Of a DNA stretch of 64,000 bases, positions 33,207 through 46,300 are shown one piece after another; position 1 is the first letter of the stretch, and every line of letters begins with the position of its first letter. The stretch spans positions 1-64,000 of the forward strand of contig JBAMJV010008297.1 in NCBI GenBank assembly GCA_037951105.1, read 5' to 3'. Source of the stretch: Echinarachnius parma. Lineage: Eukaryota; Echinodermata; Echinoidea; Clypeasteroida; Echinarachniidae. The notes under the pieces are model-generated. The model was not told the origin of the DNA. It was given only the letters and a program-made list of their open reading frames with translations, and did no database searches. The position numbers and the translations under genes are program-made.

Positions 33207-34065
33207 TCAGTTAGTTTTATTAGAGTAAGTTAAGTTTGTTGCCTAATAACATTCATGCCAATTTCTTGTTTCATACAAATAAATTGAATATTTATATTTT
33301 CTACAATATTTTGTATTACATGCAACAACCAATTGTTCAATGTGTCATTATTATGTCTTGTCTACCAGTAGAAAGTAAATCATTACCAGCCTATAAAATA
33401 CAAACAGCAATTTCTAAATTAGTCTTTACACACAGTTTTGCAATTCTGGTATAAATACACATTCCAGTGTATATTGTCTTAGTACGAATGTGACCATTAT
33501 GATGCCAACATTTGTTGTGAATATATCACACTATATATATATATGTGTGTTTTTTACTGGGGAAGGGTGGGGGCTGATAGGTCAAAGACTCTGATAACAC
33601 AGCCCTCTTTGAAATAATTATAATATATCACACTACCATATCTTTCAGTTAGTTTAGTTTGTTGCCTTATAACATTCATGACAATTTCTTGTTTCATACA
33701 AATAAATTAAATATCTATATTTTCTACAATTCTGTATTACATGCAACAACCAATTGTTCAATGTGTCATTATTATGTCTTGTCTACCAGTAGATAGTAAA
33801 CCATTACCAGCCTATAAAATACAAACAGCAATCGTTCCTTATTAGTCTACACAAAGTTTTGCAACTCTGGTATAAATACACATTCCAGTTTATTGTCTTA
33901 GTACGAATCTGACCATTATGATGCCAACATTTGTTGTGAATATATCACACTATATATATGTGTTTTTTTTACTGGGGAAGGGTGGGGGATGATAGGTCGA
34001 ATTGTCATAAGACTCTGATAACACAGCCCTCTTTGAAATAATTATAATAAGGCAATTTTGCTGCT
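33207..34065 (+). repeat. ~430-bp tandem duplication
   Basis: Two high-identity copies starting at TTTCAGTTAGTTT (33207 and 33643) share TTTCTTGTTTCATACAAATA, ATTATGTCTTGTCTACCAGT and the end GACTCTGATAACACAGCCCT. Both carry a short TATATATGTGT run. Frames inside differ between copies; no coding evidence. Confidence 0.9.
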
Positions 34066-34366
34066 GTCAGTTATTTATAATCTTGTTGTAACCCAGATTA
34101 CGATGTAACAAGGTAGGCCTGCATGATTATCATGGTCCCCAAACAGATCACCTCTATATAGCGAGATACATTTCTTGCAAGGAAAGGTGTGAGGAAAACG
34201 CAAACACTCTTGGTGTGTATGCTATATTCAGGCTCATATCAGACATGGAGATTTTATGAACAGTTTATATTCAACAACTGATAAACGTCTGTTTTGCCAA
34301 TTCGAGTCAAAATAATCTTTCAAAATAATACCCATTTGAGGTGGTTATTTCTGTCTAAATACTTAA

Positions 34367-34922
34367 AGGGATAGTTGAGTGTTGGTATATATATAGGAGG
34401 GCACTTCACAAAATATTTGTTTGTGAGATAATAACAAACTGACTGTCAAATTTGAAAGAACATACTAAAGACAGAATGAACTTTATAGAACAAAATCGGT
34501 TCAGAAACGGCCGAAATATCATTAACATATTTTTTTCCAAAAATTCTTCACCAGGGGATATTTTGACTTTTTAGAAAAAGTTTGACTACTTTGAAAAAAA
34601 TCTGAATAGGTTTTTAAAAAGTTGTTGATGATATCTCTATTTTAATCATTATTTAACAAAACATTAAATGCACAATTTTGTATGAAAAATGGCTGAAACC
34701 AATTATTTGTTAAAAGAGCGCCCTCTTGAGGTGTAACGGCTCTTTTTGAATGATAACAGATAATGATAGTTATCTTTGAAAATAAAAGAAGAGGCTTTAC
34801 TAAGTCGTTTGTAGTTGTATAGGCTACTCAGTTTTAGAGCATGGTGAAGTTATAACTATTATTTTGTACTGTAATGGTGCAGGTTTTGGTTACGTAAGTT
34901 TGACCAATTCTCAACTATCCCT
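34367..34922 (+). mobile_element. TTAA-type MITE, family M3 (copy 1)
   Basis: Inverted ends AGGGATAGTTGAGTGTTGG and CAATTCTCAACTATCCCT with TTAA at 34363-34366 and a mutated TTGA on the right. Second copy, inverted, at 49103-49656. No coding capacity. Confidence 0.82.
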
Positions 34923-35033
34923 TTGAATATATCAATACATTTAAACTGAGTTTAATTCAGTGGCTGGTGTCCACTAATTGCCCCCCCCCCCCCTCACCCC
35001 CCCCCCCACCCCCTCCCCCTTACAGCCACAGCT

Positions 35034-35062
35034 CACTGACCTCTACTTAGTAGAGGTCAGTG
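35034..35062. repeat. Perfect palindrome CACTGACCTCTAC/GTAGAGGTCAGTG type
   Basis: CACTGACCTCTACTTAGTAG followed by AGGTCAGTG forms a 12-13-bp arm hairpin just after a polyC-rich tract (34981-35018). Confidence 0.8.
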
Positions 35063-35599
35063 CCACAGCTAAGTCACTTCACAAAGACGGCTTGCTGCTT
35101 ATCCACGATAGCTGGCGCCCTTGCACCCAGCTCAACGCGCTCTGACCCAGCTCTGACGACCCACAGCCACAGCCGGCGTAGCCTTTAATCAAGGCTCTAT
35201 ATGGCTGGGATATCGATCATACATTACGAGCTGTGCAGATCCCGCGCCGCTTGCATGTTGTACAACTATATTGCATTGTCTGCCATACAGAGCCTTTACT
35301 CCTTTGCCCGCGGTAATGTATTAATGAGCCGAGCGAACGATATGACTAATTCATGAAATGAGATGACTAACCAATCAGATCGCAAGATACGGTTAGCAAG
35401 ACCGGTAGTGTATTCCATCATGAATAAAGGGGTTAATTTTCTAGCAAACGTCAATATTAGCAACAAAATAGGTACAAACAAGATAGGTACCAATAATTTA
35501 GTAATTTCCTTGTAAGTAAATATGTTAATTTGTGTATACAATTTCTACCTGATCACATTGTCCATATTTTATAGAAAAAATATCACTTCAGAATAACAA

Positions 35600-37917
35600 T
35601 ATACCCTAAACTAAAAATGAATGCGTCCATACCATTTCGCTTCGCTAGCGTAGTCTTTGGCGGAGACCTTAAATTGAGATGCAAGTTATTGTGAACCCAT
35701 TTACTGTGTACACTATGGCGTGTAGTTTCATTATTGTGATGTAGAGTGTCTAAAAAAGAGACCAGGGCAAGTGCACAGCTAATCTCATAAATCAAAACAG
35801 AGAACGTGTTTTTTCTGGAACTTGGATCACAGAGAGGGAATGCAACATAGTGTATAATAGGTCAACAGCCACAGAGCTAACGGAGGTAATCGTTTATATT
35901 GGTACATGAAGCTTTTGTCAAGCGAATCAGTGTCAATATTATGACTATGAGGGAAAATGGAGGAGACAAAAACAAAATTAGTAAGAAATGAAGAAAGACA
36001 TGAGGCTAAGAGTTAGAAACCAACTGTTCGCATATGTTGTGTTTGTGGTAGAGATCTAGTTTTGTTCCGAAAGTATACAAGAGTTGATCCACAAACAGCG
36101 ACCAAACTGAACACAATTACTAAAAGTGAAACCATCATCGACTTCGATATCTACACACAAAATATGCGGCATCTGTATAGCGAGAGTTGAACTGCTTAAT
36201 TGAGAAAGAAAGAAAACGGTCTTCAACTCGGGGAGTACGAACTGAAACAGTGTATACTAAAATATGCAAGTATCCTCGGTCCAGGGCAAGCACTGGACGA
36301 TGCATGCGGCCCGAGCTGCGGGCGTTGCGTCAATGACAGTTCCGCTCGTTGGCGTTGCTGCTGCAGCGGTGCAATGATTATGGTCGATACACAGACATGC
36401 AGGTGCATACTATTGCCTGAAAAATTGCACTTTGCCATATCCCGTGCATAGACTGACAAATTAATCCTGTTCCCTCAATAACCGCCTTAACGCTGCAACT
36501 TGCAATTCTCTGAACTTCGTAATTTGTAATTTCTTATCTGCGTATTCTATACTCTTGTCAAGACAATTTTCACTCAAGATCGTTGGATTCGCCATATCGC
36601 ATACTGGCCTAATACACACAGTTGCGGAGCACGACACGTAACGTCGCATTTGTATGCATATTCATATACGAATTTGCATACCGGTACCGGTATTGCGCAG
36701 AACGACTATAATGGACGCTACACGCATCTACCACGAGTGGTAGATGAATACCGGTCTAATATAAGGTTTTCATGAAAAATAAACAACAACAAATATGCAG
36801 AAAGAAAAAGGCCCTCGCTGCGCTCGGGTATGTACACGTCTCGCGCTTCGCGCTCGGTTGGGTGTTCGCGCGGGGGCCTTGACAAAAGGCTACAGCCGGC
36901 GCGGCCCACAACAATAAAATCTGCACCAATGACGAGCCGAGTTTCGCATTGGGGGATTCCCCGATATTTACCGTATATCGATGATCCGATACCAGTCAGC
37001 AGTGGTTGTATGGTACGTACGAACCCATCACCCGCCCGATCCGACGCGACGGGGCGGTGCGTGCCGGGGCCGGGGTCCGGTAGGGATCTTTCTTCCACCC
37101 GTTGTGGAATACTGTGTTGGTAGCACCATTGCGAGTCAAGCTAGAAGCAGAATAGAACACAGTTTGTTACGAAAGCAGCGCTGATTTCTCAATTTCAGTC
37201 ACAGGATGGCCCAGGTAGTGAACTCTGGTTTGGGACAATCGTGAAACCAAAGCTTTCAGTTTCAGGTTCGTAAATAAGACATCTTTCTTTGATTCTTTCG
37301 ACGGCATAATTTGACTAATGTCTTTTTTGCAAATCTGGCCCTAATCACATGGCCCTAATGTAATGGGGATGCCCTATGCATGCCAATGCAATGCGCATGG
37401 CAATGACAATGTAATACTAATAATTACTAATCTGTTTTTACTATTGTTAGTATATATATTATTATATTAAAGTTCAAATGTTCTATATGTCTATACTTGA
37501 ATGATTGTATTGTGTTTTCACGAGTCTGAAATCGGATGGTGTGTATTTCAACCACAATTTATAATTTAAACAGTGAATCTGAATATTATTGCAAAGATTA
37601 GCCTTGGCTTAATTGCCAGTGGATTTGTAGACACTATTTACGCACGATACAATATTGGTGTGTTTTGTAGATGTAGGCAATGCATAGATATATTATTAAA
37701 ATGAATTTGGCGTTGCATTCAATTTTGTATATGGTCATGCGTCATGAGGTCGCCTCCTTTTGCGTTACATGCCGATTTGGGATTCTGCGAGACAATGTTA
37801 CAGTTGAGAGCAAATATTTTCTGAAGAACTCCCCCTATCCTATCAAAAGTATACATTTTCTAAAAGGAAATTTCACAAGGAATCCAAATATGAACTCAGA
37901 AATAATACTAGGGGTAT
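35600..37917. other. Non-repetitive intergenic DNA with GC/CpG-richer core
   Basis: No convincing gene. About 36280-36380 and 36820-37120 are richer in CpG than the flanks and hold overlapping frames on both strands, which is expected of GC-rich DNA. A small hairpin CATCTACCACGAGTGGTAGATG lies at 36728-36749. A promoter or CpG-rich 5' exon of an unrecognised gene cannot be excluded. Confidence 0.35.
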
Positions 37918-37918
37918 A

Positions 37919-39252
37919 CAGTCAAACCTGTCTATAGCGGCCACTCAAGGGAAACTTCAAAAGTGGCCGCTATAGACAGGTGGCCACTATAGACAGGTTG
38001 GCGGCCATTTTGTTTTTTTAAGCATGTGTGTTTATAATATAAACATCAATACCATTACCACATGTAGCCCACACATGAACATAATTATAAACAACATCAT
38101 ATGAAATAAAAGAACAGAACCTTGGAAACTTGTCTTATTTTTTTAGTACATTTGTGTGATTAGTGTTGAGAAAATAATGAAAAGTTTCATTATACTGTAT
38201 GTAAACCTTCCGAAATAAATCTACCATCGTCGTCTGTTTGGCCGACTGTCGTTCGTTGTTGTCGAAGAAACAACTCTCGATCTCGAGCTCCCGATATGAT
38301 GATGCAATGCGCGCGCGATCGTGTGAATATTTTCATTCTTTGCCTGAACAAAATGATGTTACGTAAAAAATATATATTTGATTGAAAAAAAAGTTCTAGA
38401 AAATACGACGATGAGAGCAAAAATGTATAAGTGTAGGAAAATATTTCATATCAAACTTCATTGATAAGTTTTTTCATTAAATAAAATGTTTCGCAAAGAC
38501 AACACAAACATTTAAATGTACGAGGCTATACAAACCGGTTTAGATCCGATCCGGTCCAATCCCCAATGCGGTGAAAGTGTGTGCATTGTGCATGCATGTG
38601 TGTGTTGCATGCATGATCAAAGTCCCTGTCGCCGCAGCTCAGCGCAGCCGTAGCGCGCGGTCAGCGGCCAGAGCAGCTAGCACTCATCGATCGATAAAAG
38701 ATCACAACCACGGGGCTTACAATGCGTGCATGAACAATAACACGGATGTTCAGCCAGGGCTATGAGCGCGCGCTAATCCGTCTCAAGTGCGTAGCTCAGC
38801 TGAAGCTAGCTAGCGATCGCTTCACGGAAACAATGAGTGAGTAAAAATAGACCAGTCGGCGGACGAGGTAAACAAAACAAACGGCCATTTTAGGCTTTTA
38901 AACTTGACATTCATTATTGAGGCGGCACTTTTCAAAAGCTACAGGGACAGGGTAGTTCTTCAGCCCTAGAGTTTATGCTGCCAGCTCGCTTTCACGGCAA
39001 AGTATACCAGCTTCACATCGGAAAATATCAAACTAGCACGCCCGCAGTTACGGCCAAACCGAACATTGATGGCCGCTACAGACGGTAAAAACATGAGTTT
39101 GGGAAGCCAAAACAGTGGCCGCTGGCCGCGTTAGGCAGGTGGCCGCTATAGACAGTGTTTATAACACTGTATTTTCCTCGGGGGGAATTCTATGTGGCCG
39201 CTAACGGCAGGTGGCCGCTATAGACAGGTGGCCGCTAGTACAGGTTTGACTG
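37919..39252. mobile_element. Tc1/mariner-type element, CAGTCAAACCTGTCTATAGC ends
   Basis: 1334 bp flanked by TA. Terminal inverted repeats CAGTCAAACCTGTCTATAGC... and ...TAGTACAGGTTTGACTG, followed by repeats of GTGGCCGCTATAGACAGG at both ends. The interior shows no transposase frame. Related short relics may lie at 32840-33000 and 16258-16640. Confidence 0.83.
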
Positions 39253-41010
39253 TACTTATTTTGTATATTGACCAAAATGTGAAATTTTGTTTCCCGTTAT
39301 CGAGGTCAATATTTTCCAGGATAATTTTTTCTGAGGTAGCTCTAAACAACTAATGATAATGTTTTCATGCAGAGCACACTTAGACCTTTACATCAATATA
39401 ATATTGTATGGGGTTCATGATTATTTTGTGGGAGATATTTTCATTCATACTTATTGATAAAAATACAAAAAATAATCAATCATTTTCACTATGTAAGAGT
39501 CACTATAGGAATGGAATATAAAGGGCAGGCCTAAAATGAATTGAGAAATAATAAAGTTTCATAAGTAAGCTTTAATATGATACCAAATTTGTAGTCTTAC
39601 ACCTTGTCTTTATGAAGATATTAACGTTTTTGCAAAAAAATGCACAAAATGTTTCAGTCCAGATTGTGTCCCCAAGTCCGGATAGAGTTTGTACAGGTAA
39701 CGCCCAATTTTCTATGTTTGTGTTGATTTAGTTTGAAAATAAACTAGGAGAAACACTTTTCAATGATTAAACATTATAGTTCAATGTTTAAGCTTTCATT
39801 TGATACCAACATTGTAGTTGTACATCTAGTTTTCACAAAGTTATTGACGTTTTAGGAAAAATTGCACTTTGAGAGGCATTTTCCCATAGACTTTGTACAC
39901 GGGCGCCGCTTCCTGCGGCGCCGCTTCCTGTGCCACCCTCTTGCTCCAACCTTCAAATAGCTGTATCTCCACTTTGGAAGGAGGTATACCTTTGAAACTT
40001 TGCATACAGATAGCATTCTGGTAGTTCTTTAAAATTATACCAAATTTGTTAAGAAAGGTTTAGTAGTTGTGAAGGAAATTAAGAAAATGATTGCAAAAAA
40101 TCCCAAAATGTAACGGTGCCACCCTATTTGGGAGGCGAGTTCATGACACATGACCATATATATTTGACAATGCAGTGCTCCACATAACCACACATAGCTA
40201 CATTACAATAGCGTGGGGGAACTTTGACCTTCTTGAGTTCCCCATCCTTCTAGATGGCCCCAAATCAAAACTTGTTATACAGATAAATTATTAAATTTGC
40301 ATACATGTGTAAAAAACACCTTTAACAAAATGTGTCACATGCTGATCGATATATCCGCTTACCATTTTTCATGGAAGTATGCATTTTAACGGGGTAGGGA
40401 GGGTGGGAGGCACAGAAGATTTGTGGGACATAAGATATAAAAATGCAAACCGGACCATTCATGACATATTCATTTCAGTTTGGGGCAGTTATCTAGAATG
40501 ATGGGGACCTCATGAACTATATATCCAAACCCCCTCCCGCTAAAAACTACAAAAATCTACAATATGATAAAACAACAAGAACGTTTGGGGTTAAAAGTGT
40601 AAATCGGGTCTCATTAGCGAGCGCTATATTAGTTCTGTGCGGAGTGCAATTCAGTGCAGTGGGAGCACAGCCATATAGGATTTTAAGTACAGGATGCTCT
40701 TCGCAGTGCTTCGCAGTGCTTCGCGGTGGATTTGTAGTGCTACTTGGTGATTAGTAGGACCCAATTTGGGGGAAGAATTACATGTCTGAAGGCTGAACAC
40801 TTACACTGGCGTAGCGAGGGGGGAGGGGTGCTCCTGGGCTTGAGCCCCTGTCATTGTATGACCATAAACAAGCCATGCCTACAATATCCATGTAGCAGAG
40901 AGTATGTAGACAATGCATGCGTTGGCATTCCATTATCAGACACCAACTGTGCATTGTCTTTAAGCATTACCTGCTCCACACAACAGTATGGTAATGTTGG
41001 TATGAGACTA
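39253..41010. other. Intergenic DNA, no gene recognised
   Basis: No splice-linked coding pattern or homology seen. Small direct repeats: GGCGCCGCTTCCTG twice near 39902-39930 and CTTCGCAGTG three times near 40698-40730. Frames near 40512-41046 are short and without recognisable domains. Confidence 0.4.
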
Positions 41011-41176
41011 GGGCCCCGTTGCAGAAAGAGATACAATCGATTGTAAGTTGCAATTCATCGTAAGTCAGATCACGTGTTCTAGATGCGCAAATCTGATTGG
41101 TTGAAACGCGTACATTTTCTGACTTACGATCAATCGTAACTTACAATCGATTTTATCTCTTTCTGCAACGGGGCCC
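41011..41176. mobile_element. GGGCCCCGTTGCAGAAAGAG palindromic MITE
   Basis: 166 bp. Ends GGGCCCCGTTGCAGAAAGAG and CTCTTTCTGCAACGGGGCCC are perfect inverted repeats, with a second inner pair (GTAAGTTGCAATTCATCG and CGATCAATCGTAACTTAC). GGGCCCCGTT-ended MITEs occur widely in marine invertebrates. Target duplication not clear. Confidence 0.85.
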
Positions 41177-41314
41177 AGGAGTGTGTACACCCAGGATGGC
41201 TCAATATCATTCTAAATCAGACAAAGCATCCATATGGCACTGTAAAGGCAATAATCTACCTTGTTAGTGCTGTAGGAACAGGACTATAATGTGTCATTTC
41301 AACATGCTAGCAGC

Positions 41315-42446
41315 TAGTGCTGTTGACGAGTCCCGGGTACCCGGGTCCCGCCGAAAAATGTCGAGTCCCGGGCGCAAAAATCGATACTCGATATCCCGAA
41401 AAAAAAGCAAAAAGTCCCCTTTTTGAACGCCCGAGTTATCTGCCCACTCTCATTTTCTTTTTCCCTCTTAGAACTCCCAAGTTTTCTGCCCACTCTCATT
41501 TTCTTTTTCCCTCTTTGAACTCCCGAGTTAGCTGCCCACTCCCATTTTCTTTTCTGTCCTTTTTGTGTTCATACTCTGTAATAATATGCTAGTTATCATT
41601 CAGTTTATTAACTCATGATATGCAATTGTATTAAACCTTTGTTTGAAACTTCATATTTGTCTATCGATCTCTTCATTTATGTATGTATACCTATATCGCG
41701 CACCGCATGTGCATCGAATGTAACAAGGCACAATTCCACCAGATCCCACATACATGATACATTTACAGGCGCTCAATGCATAGCCCCAAACAACCACTGA
41801 TCGACTATTCATGCATATTCATGATGTCACAGCCAATCAAAAGGCGACAGCACTTGTGTACGTTAGATCGGTGCCTCGCCAGCTAGCCCATACATGTAGT
41901 GCGCTGTACCTGATACAGTACCACGCACTGATACACATTAGAGGCGTGGCCTATTCAGCTACAGCCAATCGAAGCGTAGCATGGAAGCACCAAGCACCGA
42001 TTGTGCAGTACTAGTACAGTACTACTGCACAATCGGTGCTTCCATGCTACTACGCTTCGATTGGCTGTAGCTGAATAGGCCACGCCTCCACGTCTAGCCA
42101 ATCGAAGCGTAGTAGCATGTATCACAGCATTAGCTAGAGAAGTAAGACTATTAGGAAGCACCGATTGTGTGTGGTCAATGTGTGTTGGTGTGTGCGTGCG
42201 CTAGGTATAGAGCTGGAGCACGTGTTTTTCTTTGGAAATAATTTGTGAGTTTTAAACTGAGAATGGATTGAGGGGCCATCTACCATATATGCGCTGCATT
42301 TTTGTCACTTGAATGAACATGTTTTCCCAGCGGCATGACATGCCGATAGCGAAATCAACAAATGGATTAATTTCGGGTACCCGGGACTCGCCCGAAAAAT
42401 TATCGCGAGTCCCGGGTAGTAAATATACCCGAAATCGACAGCACTA
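41315..42446. mobile_element. hAT-type non-autonomous element with 8-bp target duplication CTAGCAGC
   Basis: 1132 bp, exact 8-bp duplication CTAGCAGC at 41307-41314 and 42447-42454. Ends TAGTGCTGTTGACGAGTCCC and AATCGACAGCACTA are inverted, followed by CCCGGGTACCCGGG words. The 8-bp duplication and TAG...CTA ends fit hAT. It carries a large internal palindrome (41941-42088). No transposase. Confidence 0.88.
41941..42088. repeat. Large near-perfect palindrome inside hAT element
   Basis: Arms of about 65-70 bp: GAGGCGTGGCCTATTCAGCT, ACAGCCAATCGAAGCGTAG, ACCGATTGTGCAGTA on the left, with exact inverse CTACGCTTCGATTGGCTGT, AGCTGAATAGGCCACGCCTC on the right, around a CTAGTACAGT centre. A copy of GCCAATCGAAGCGTAGTAGC follows again at about 42097. 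Confidence 0.88.
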
Positions 42447-43154
42447 CTAGCAGCCAACAAGGAGCCACACTGAAGGTGCATTTATTGGGCTATATAGTTA
42501 GACCTGATGCCTAATTACCTAATACTACCAGGTAACCATGCACTCCTGGGTTTCAAGAAGTATATTATGAAGGCACACCTCCACACTAACATCTTTTTCT
42601 ACTGGCCCATTTGGACGAGTAAAATCATAAATGTTCAGAATCTTCCAAAAATCTTACTAGCCCAAATATAACAGGTACTTGCACATGTTTATTGTGATCT
42701 GGCGTCCAAACTAAACAATTTGTGAAATTGTACTCGCCCAATTCTTACTTTCCCTGGTCAATCAGGACAGTGCTAGTGTCCAGCCCTGTGAAGAGTTATA
42801 TACAACAACAGAGATATGTTTAGCAATTCAAGGTTATTGTAATCTAACCTGCTGAAAACAATGACAAATCAATAGCTTTTCTCATATCCTCCCAAATTAG
42901 TGTGGATACAAAATTAGTGAAGTATCATAAATTGAAATATAATATGGTGTGTTATCTATAATGGAAGCCTTTGCCTATAATCTAAAAAACAAAAAAATTG
43001 TTCTGATTTTTTTTTTTAAATTATAAACTCTGTTATATGCCTTGCAGAAGGACATGCATGCTGCAGCTGGGAATGAATCTGCTATGTCCCTTGCATTGAC
43101 TCGTAAAACAAACACAGAAATCTCCATTTCAATCAAACGCTTGTTCCTCCATAG

Positions 43155-43303
43155 ATGGCTGCTGCAATGTCACCCTGCACATCCTGTGTGGACCATCATA
43201 GTGAACATCTGTGGAAGCTCTACCTGGCCACAATCAACCTCATGAGGGCGGGAGACATTGAGACCAACCCTGGCCCTGACCCAGGACTAGAGAATCAGAA
43301 AAG
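43155..43303 (+). CDS. NLR gene B, leader exon with 2A-like ribosome-skipping motif
   Basis: 149 bp, 49 codons plus 2 nt. The leader has a mildly hydrophobic stretch (LWKLYLATINLM) followed by RAGDIETNPGP, the canonical 2A-like signature D-[VI]-E-x-N-P-G|P, with Gly40/Pro41 as the predicted skip site. In 2A sequences the ribosome omits the Gly-Pro bond, giving two chains from one ORF. Such motifs are known at the N-termini of sea urchin NLR-type proteins, where the leader can also act as a targeting signal. The donor AG|GTACAA is weak but gives the right phase for the Death exon. Start context has G at +4. Confidence 0.85.
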
Positions 43304-46300
43304 GTACAATTCCGGAAGCAAACAAAATATTTATCATTCTCTCTTCAGATTGTCACTTAGCTGAGCCTATATCTGTCACCTCTATTTTGTGTGCTTATAA
43401 TTGACAAGCGAACTCATACAGATAGGAGCTAAGTTGAATTAAATATCTAGAGAATACAACGCCATGGTCAGCCAGATATCGATCAGTTCTTTTGTGCGCT
43501 CTCAATGAGGTAACTCCATTGGTCCATTAAAAAATCTTGTATTATAGCCATTTAAGCATTCTGTTCAATTCAAAATAAACAGGTTAACTATCGGCACATA
43601 GCAGAGAACAGTGGTTAATAGTGTTGTCGCTGAGTCCCGGGTACACGGGTCCCGCCGACAAATGTCGAGTCCCGGGCACAAAAATCGATACTCGATTTCC
43701 CGAAAAAAGAGAAAAGGGAATTCCCCTTATTGAACGCCATAGCATTCATGTTCATTCAAGAAGATGATTTATTGTCATAAATGCGCTAAATGTTTGTCAC
43801 TTGAATGAACATGTTTTCCCAGCTGGCGTGACATGCCGATCGTGTAATAAACAAATGGGTTATTTTCGGGTACCCGGGACTCGCCCGAAAAACTATCGCG
43901 AGTCCCGGGTAGTAAATACTCCCGAAAACGACACCACTAGTGGTTAACAACAATGTTTAATTTTCATTATGACTGATAGCCGAGAATAGGTCAGTTTGTG
44001 CTGTGGTTGAGTGTTCTTTGTCAACGTAATGCACCTCTCGTTGAACTTGTCCCACTTTTGGGCTTATTCTGAAAGCTTTCAGGTGAGATGCTTTCTGGAT
44101 CCCTAGAGGCAGACCCAAAGCTGCTCCCACTCGCATGCTTGTAGGTTGGCCCCCCTCCCCCATTGCAAAATTCCTGGCTACTAAACTAGCAGCCAGTTGC
44201 TTGACAAGCTATAATTTCAATGTCCCATATCAACTGAAGAATCCCAACATATCTCCCTATTCCAATACAGTGCTCTACAAGAGACAGAGCTTGTTCGTTT
44301 GGCAAGGATCATTGATCCAAGCTATTACGATGTCGTTGGAACCCACCTTGGAATTCCATTTGCTGAGTTGAAACAGCTCAGAATCAATCATCCAACCAAT
44401 GTGAGGGGGGCCCTTACTGAAGTGTTGATGACATGGAACACCAGAGAGGAAGGAGGCAATAAGAGGGAGATTCTGGCTGAGAAGCTGAAGGAAGCAGAGC
44501 TGGATGATCTGGCAGGGAAACTGCTTAGATGTGAGCTGGTAGCCATAGGTATGTCATACCAATGTACTGCACACCAATGTTTGATTACACAAATTCAATT
44601 AGCACACATTGAATTAATATTGCCAGATGGGATATTATGCTATTTATACCAAGTAGTCTAATGCACTGTACATATCCATACAAAACTGACAAAAGTCATT
44701 CTAAATTAATACCTAATTCATGTACATGCAACACTTGTCCACATTATGGGTTGTAACATTTTGTTGCCCCGATTTGGCAACAAAACTCTGGAATTTTCAT
44801 ATTTGTTTTTGCCAAAAGGCAATTTTTGGTGGTCCCGGCCATATGTCTTGTGGTAATTTGGAGCATTAGGGTAATGCACCCAAGAGAAGGAACACATGGA
44901 AAATAGCATCTCATGAATCAACTTCATGTATTACGTAATTTGATTTGCTAGTGCAATCATTTGAAAGAATTCAAGATTTATAGTCATTCTTTCTTTGCCA
45001 GTTTGAATTATGGTGATTTGCCCAATCAAGCTTCTAAAATATGACTCTCAATTGAGCCACAGAAATATCCCTTGCATAGATTTTTGGGAGTCACTGACCC
45101 CAGTCCAGTGTTAGTGTGGAGCCCTGGATACTGCTTTATAACATTTGAAACTACTGGAATAATGACAATCATGCATGCTAATGTAGTGTATCATTTTAAT
45201 TTCTGGTATTAACAGATTCACCATCATCATCTTCAGTGGAAAGCACTGCTTCAATGATGGAAGATGAAATAAGAGGTAAGCCTATTGAATTGATTCAAAT
45301 CTACTATGTTGTTTTTTGTGGAGGGAGGGGTTAATGCAATTTTGTTTCTTAATTGAATTTTGAATTCAAACATGTTATAAGGGAAAATGACTAGAACTAT
45401 TGTAATTAATCATTTAAAGGGACAGGTCCACTTTTACAAAACATCTGAACAGCTTTCAGTTGACGGATGGGGATCAATGTAACACACACAAAAAAAATCA
45501 GAGCGAACAGCCCTCCAATTTGGATTCTACGAATGAAAAACTAATGCGTCCCTCTATTTAAACTATATATCGGTCAATAAAGGAGTTCAACTGATTTAGC
45601 ATAATATTACAACAATATAGTACTAATTCACGTAAAGGTATTGTGAAGCCGACATTTGTTTACGTATGTCATGGAAAAAGATCGCAAAAATAAAGAATAT
45701 ATAATTACATGTAGTCAGTTTAAGCGATGTTTGGGTATTTTGCTTGGTTAACGCTCACACATTAGTACTTATGCGCGGGTCATGTAGCTAGCGCGGGTCA
45801 CGTAGGGGTCATGCATACCGATCTGGCACTCCGTGAAATATGTGTACGAACTTACTCACCGGCCGAAAATACGTATGTACCAATTAAACCGACGTCCCTC
45901 AGTTTAATAAGTTTTAGGTCTACAGCTCCACAGAAAAGAGATTTCAAGCCCTATTTTTTTCAGGCATGCTATTAAATGACATTTCCCTTTCATATTAGAC
46001 AATAACCTTGCAACTTTTGAATTTTGGCTTGCAAAAGAGGATCTCTCCCTTAGGGTACCACCACCCAAAAATAATATTCTTATTATAGAAAGGTAACATC
46101 TTTAGTATTCCATTCCTTCAACAAGTTCACAAAAATATGTTTTCACAAAAAAATATATAATTGGAAAACGCATCACCATTCTCAACCATGCGTTCATGCG
46201 GTCTGAATTGCGTAGACTACATGTGCGCAGAGCCAGAGCGCTCTGTGCAGAGCGAACGAATCATCCGGGATTCTATTGACGTACACGTGAAAGCATTGGC

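Noticed and set aside
36200..37184. Overlapping ORFs in the GC-richer stretch
   Set aside because: Open on several frames and both strands, as expected from GC-rich composition; no homology or splice pattern seen.
43042..43245. Alternative start frame overlapping the 2A leader
   Set aside because: Wrong frame for the NPGP motif and for the splice phase into the Death exon; no recognised domain.
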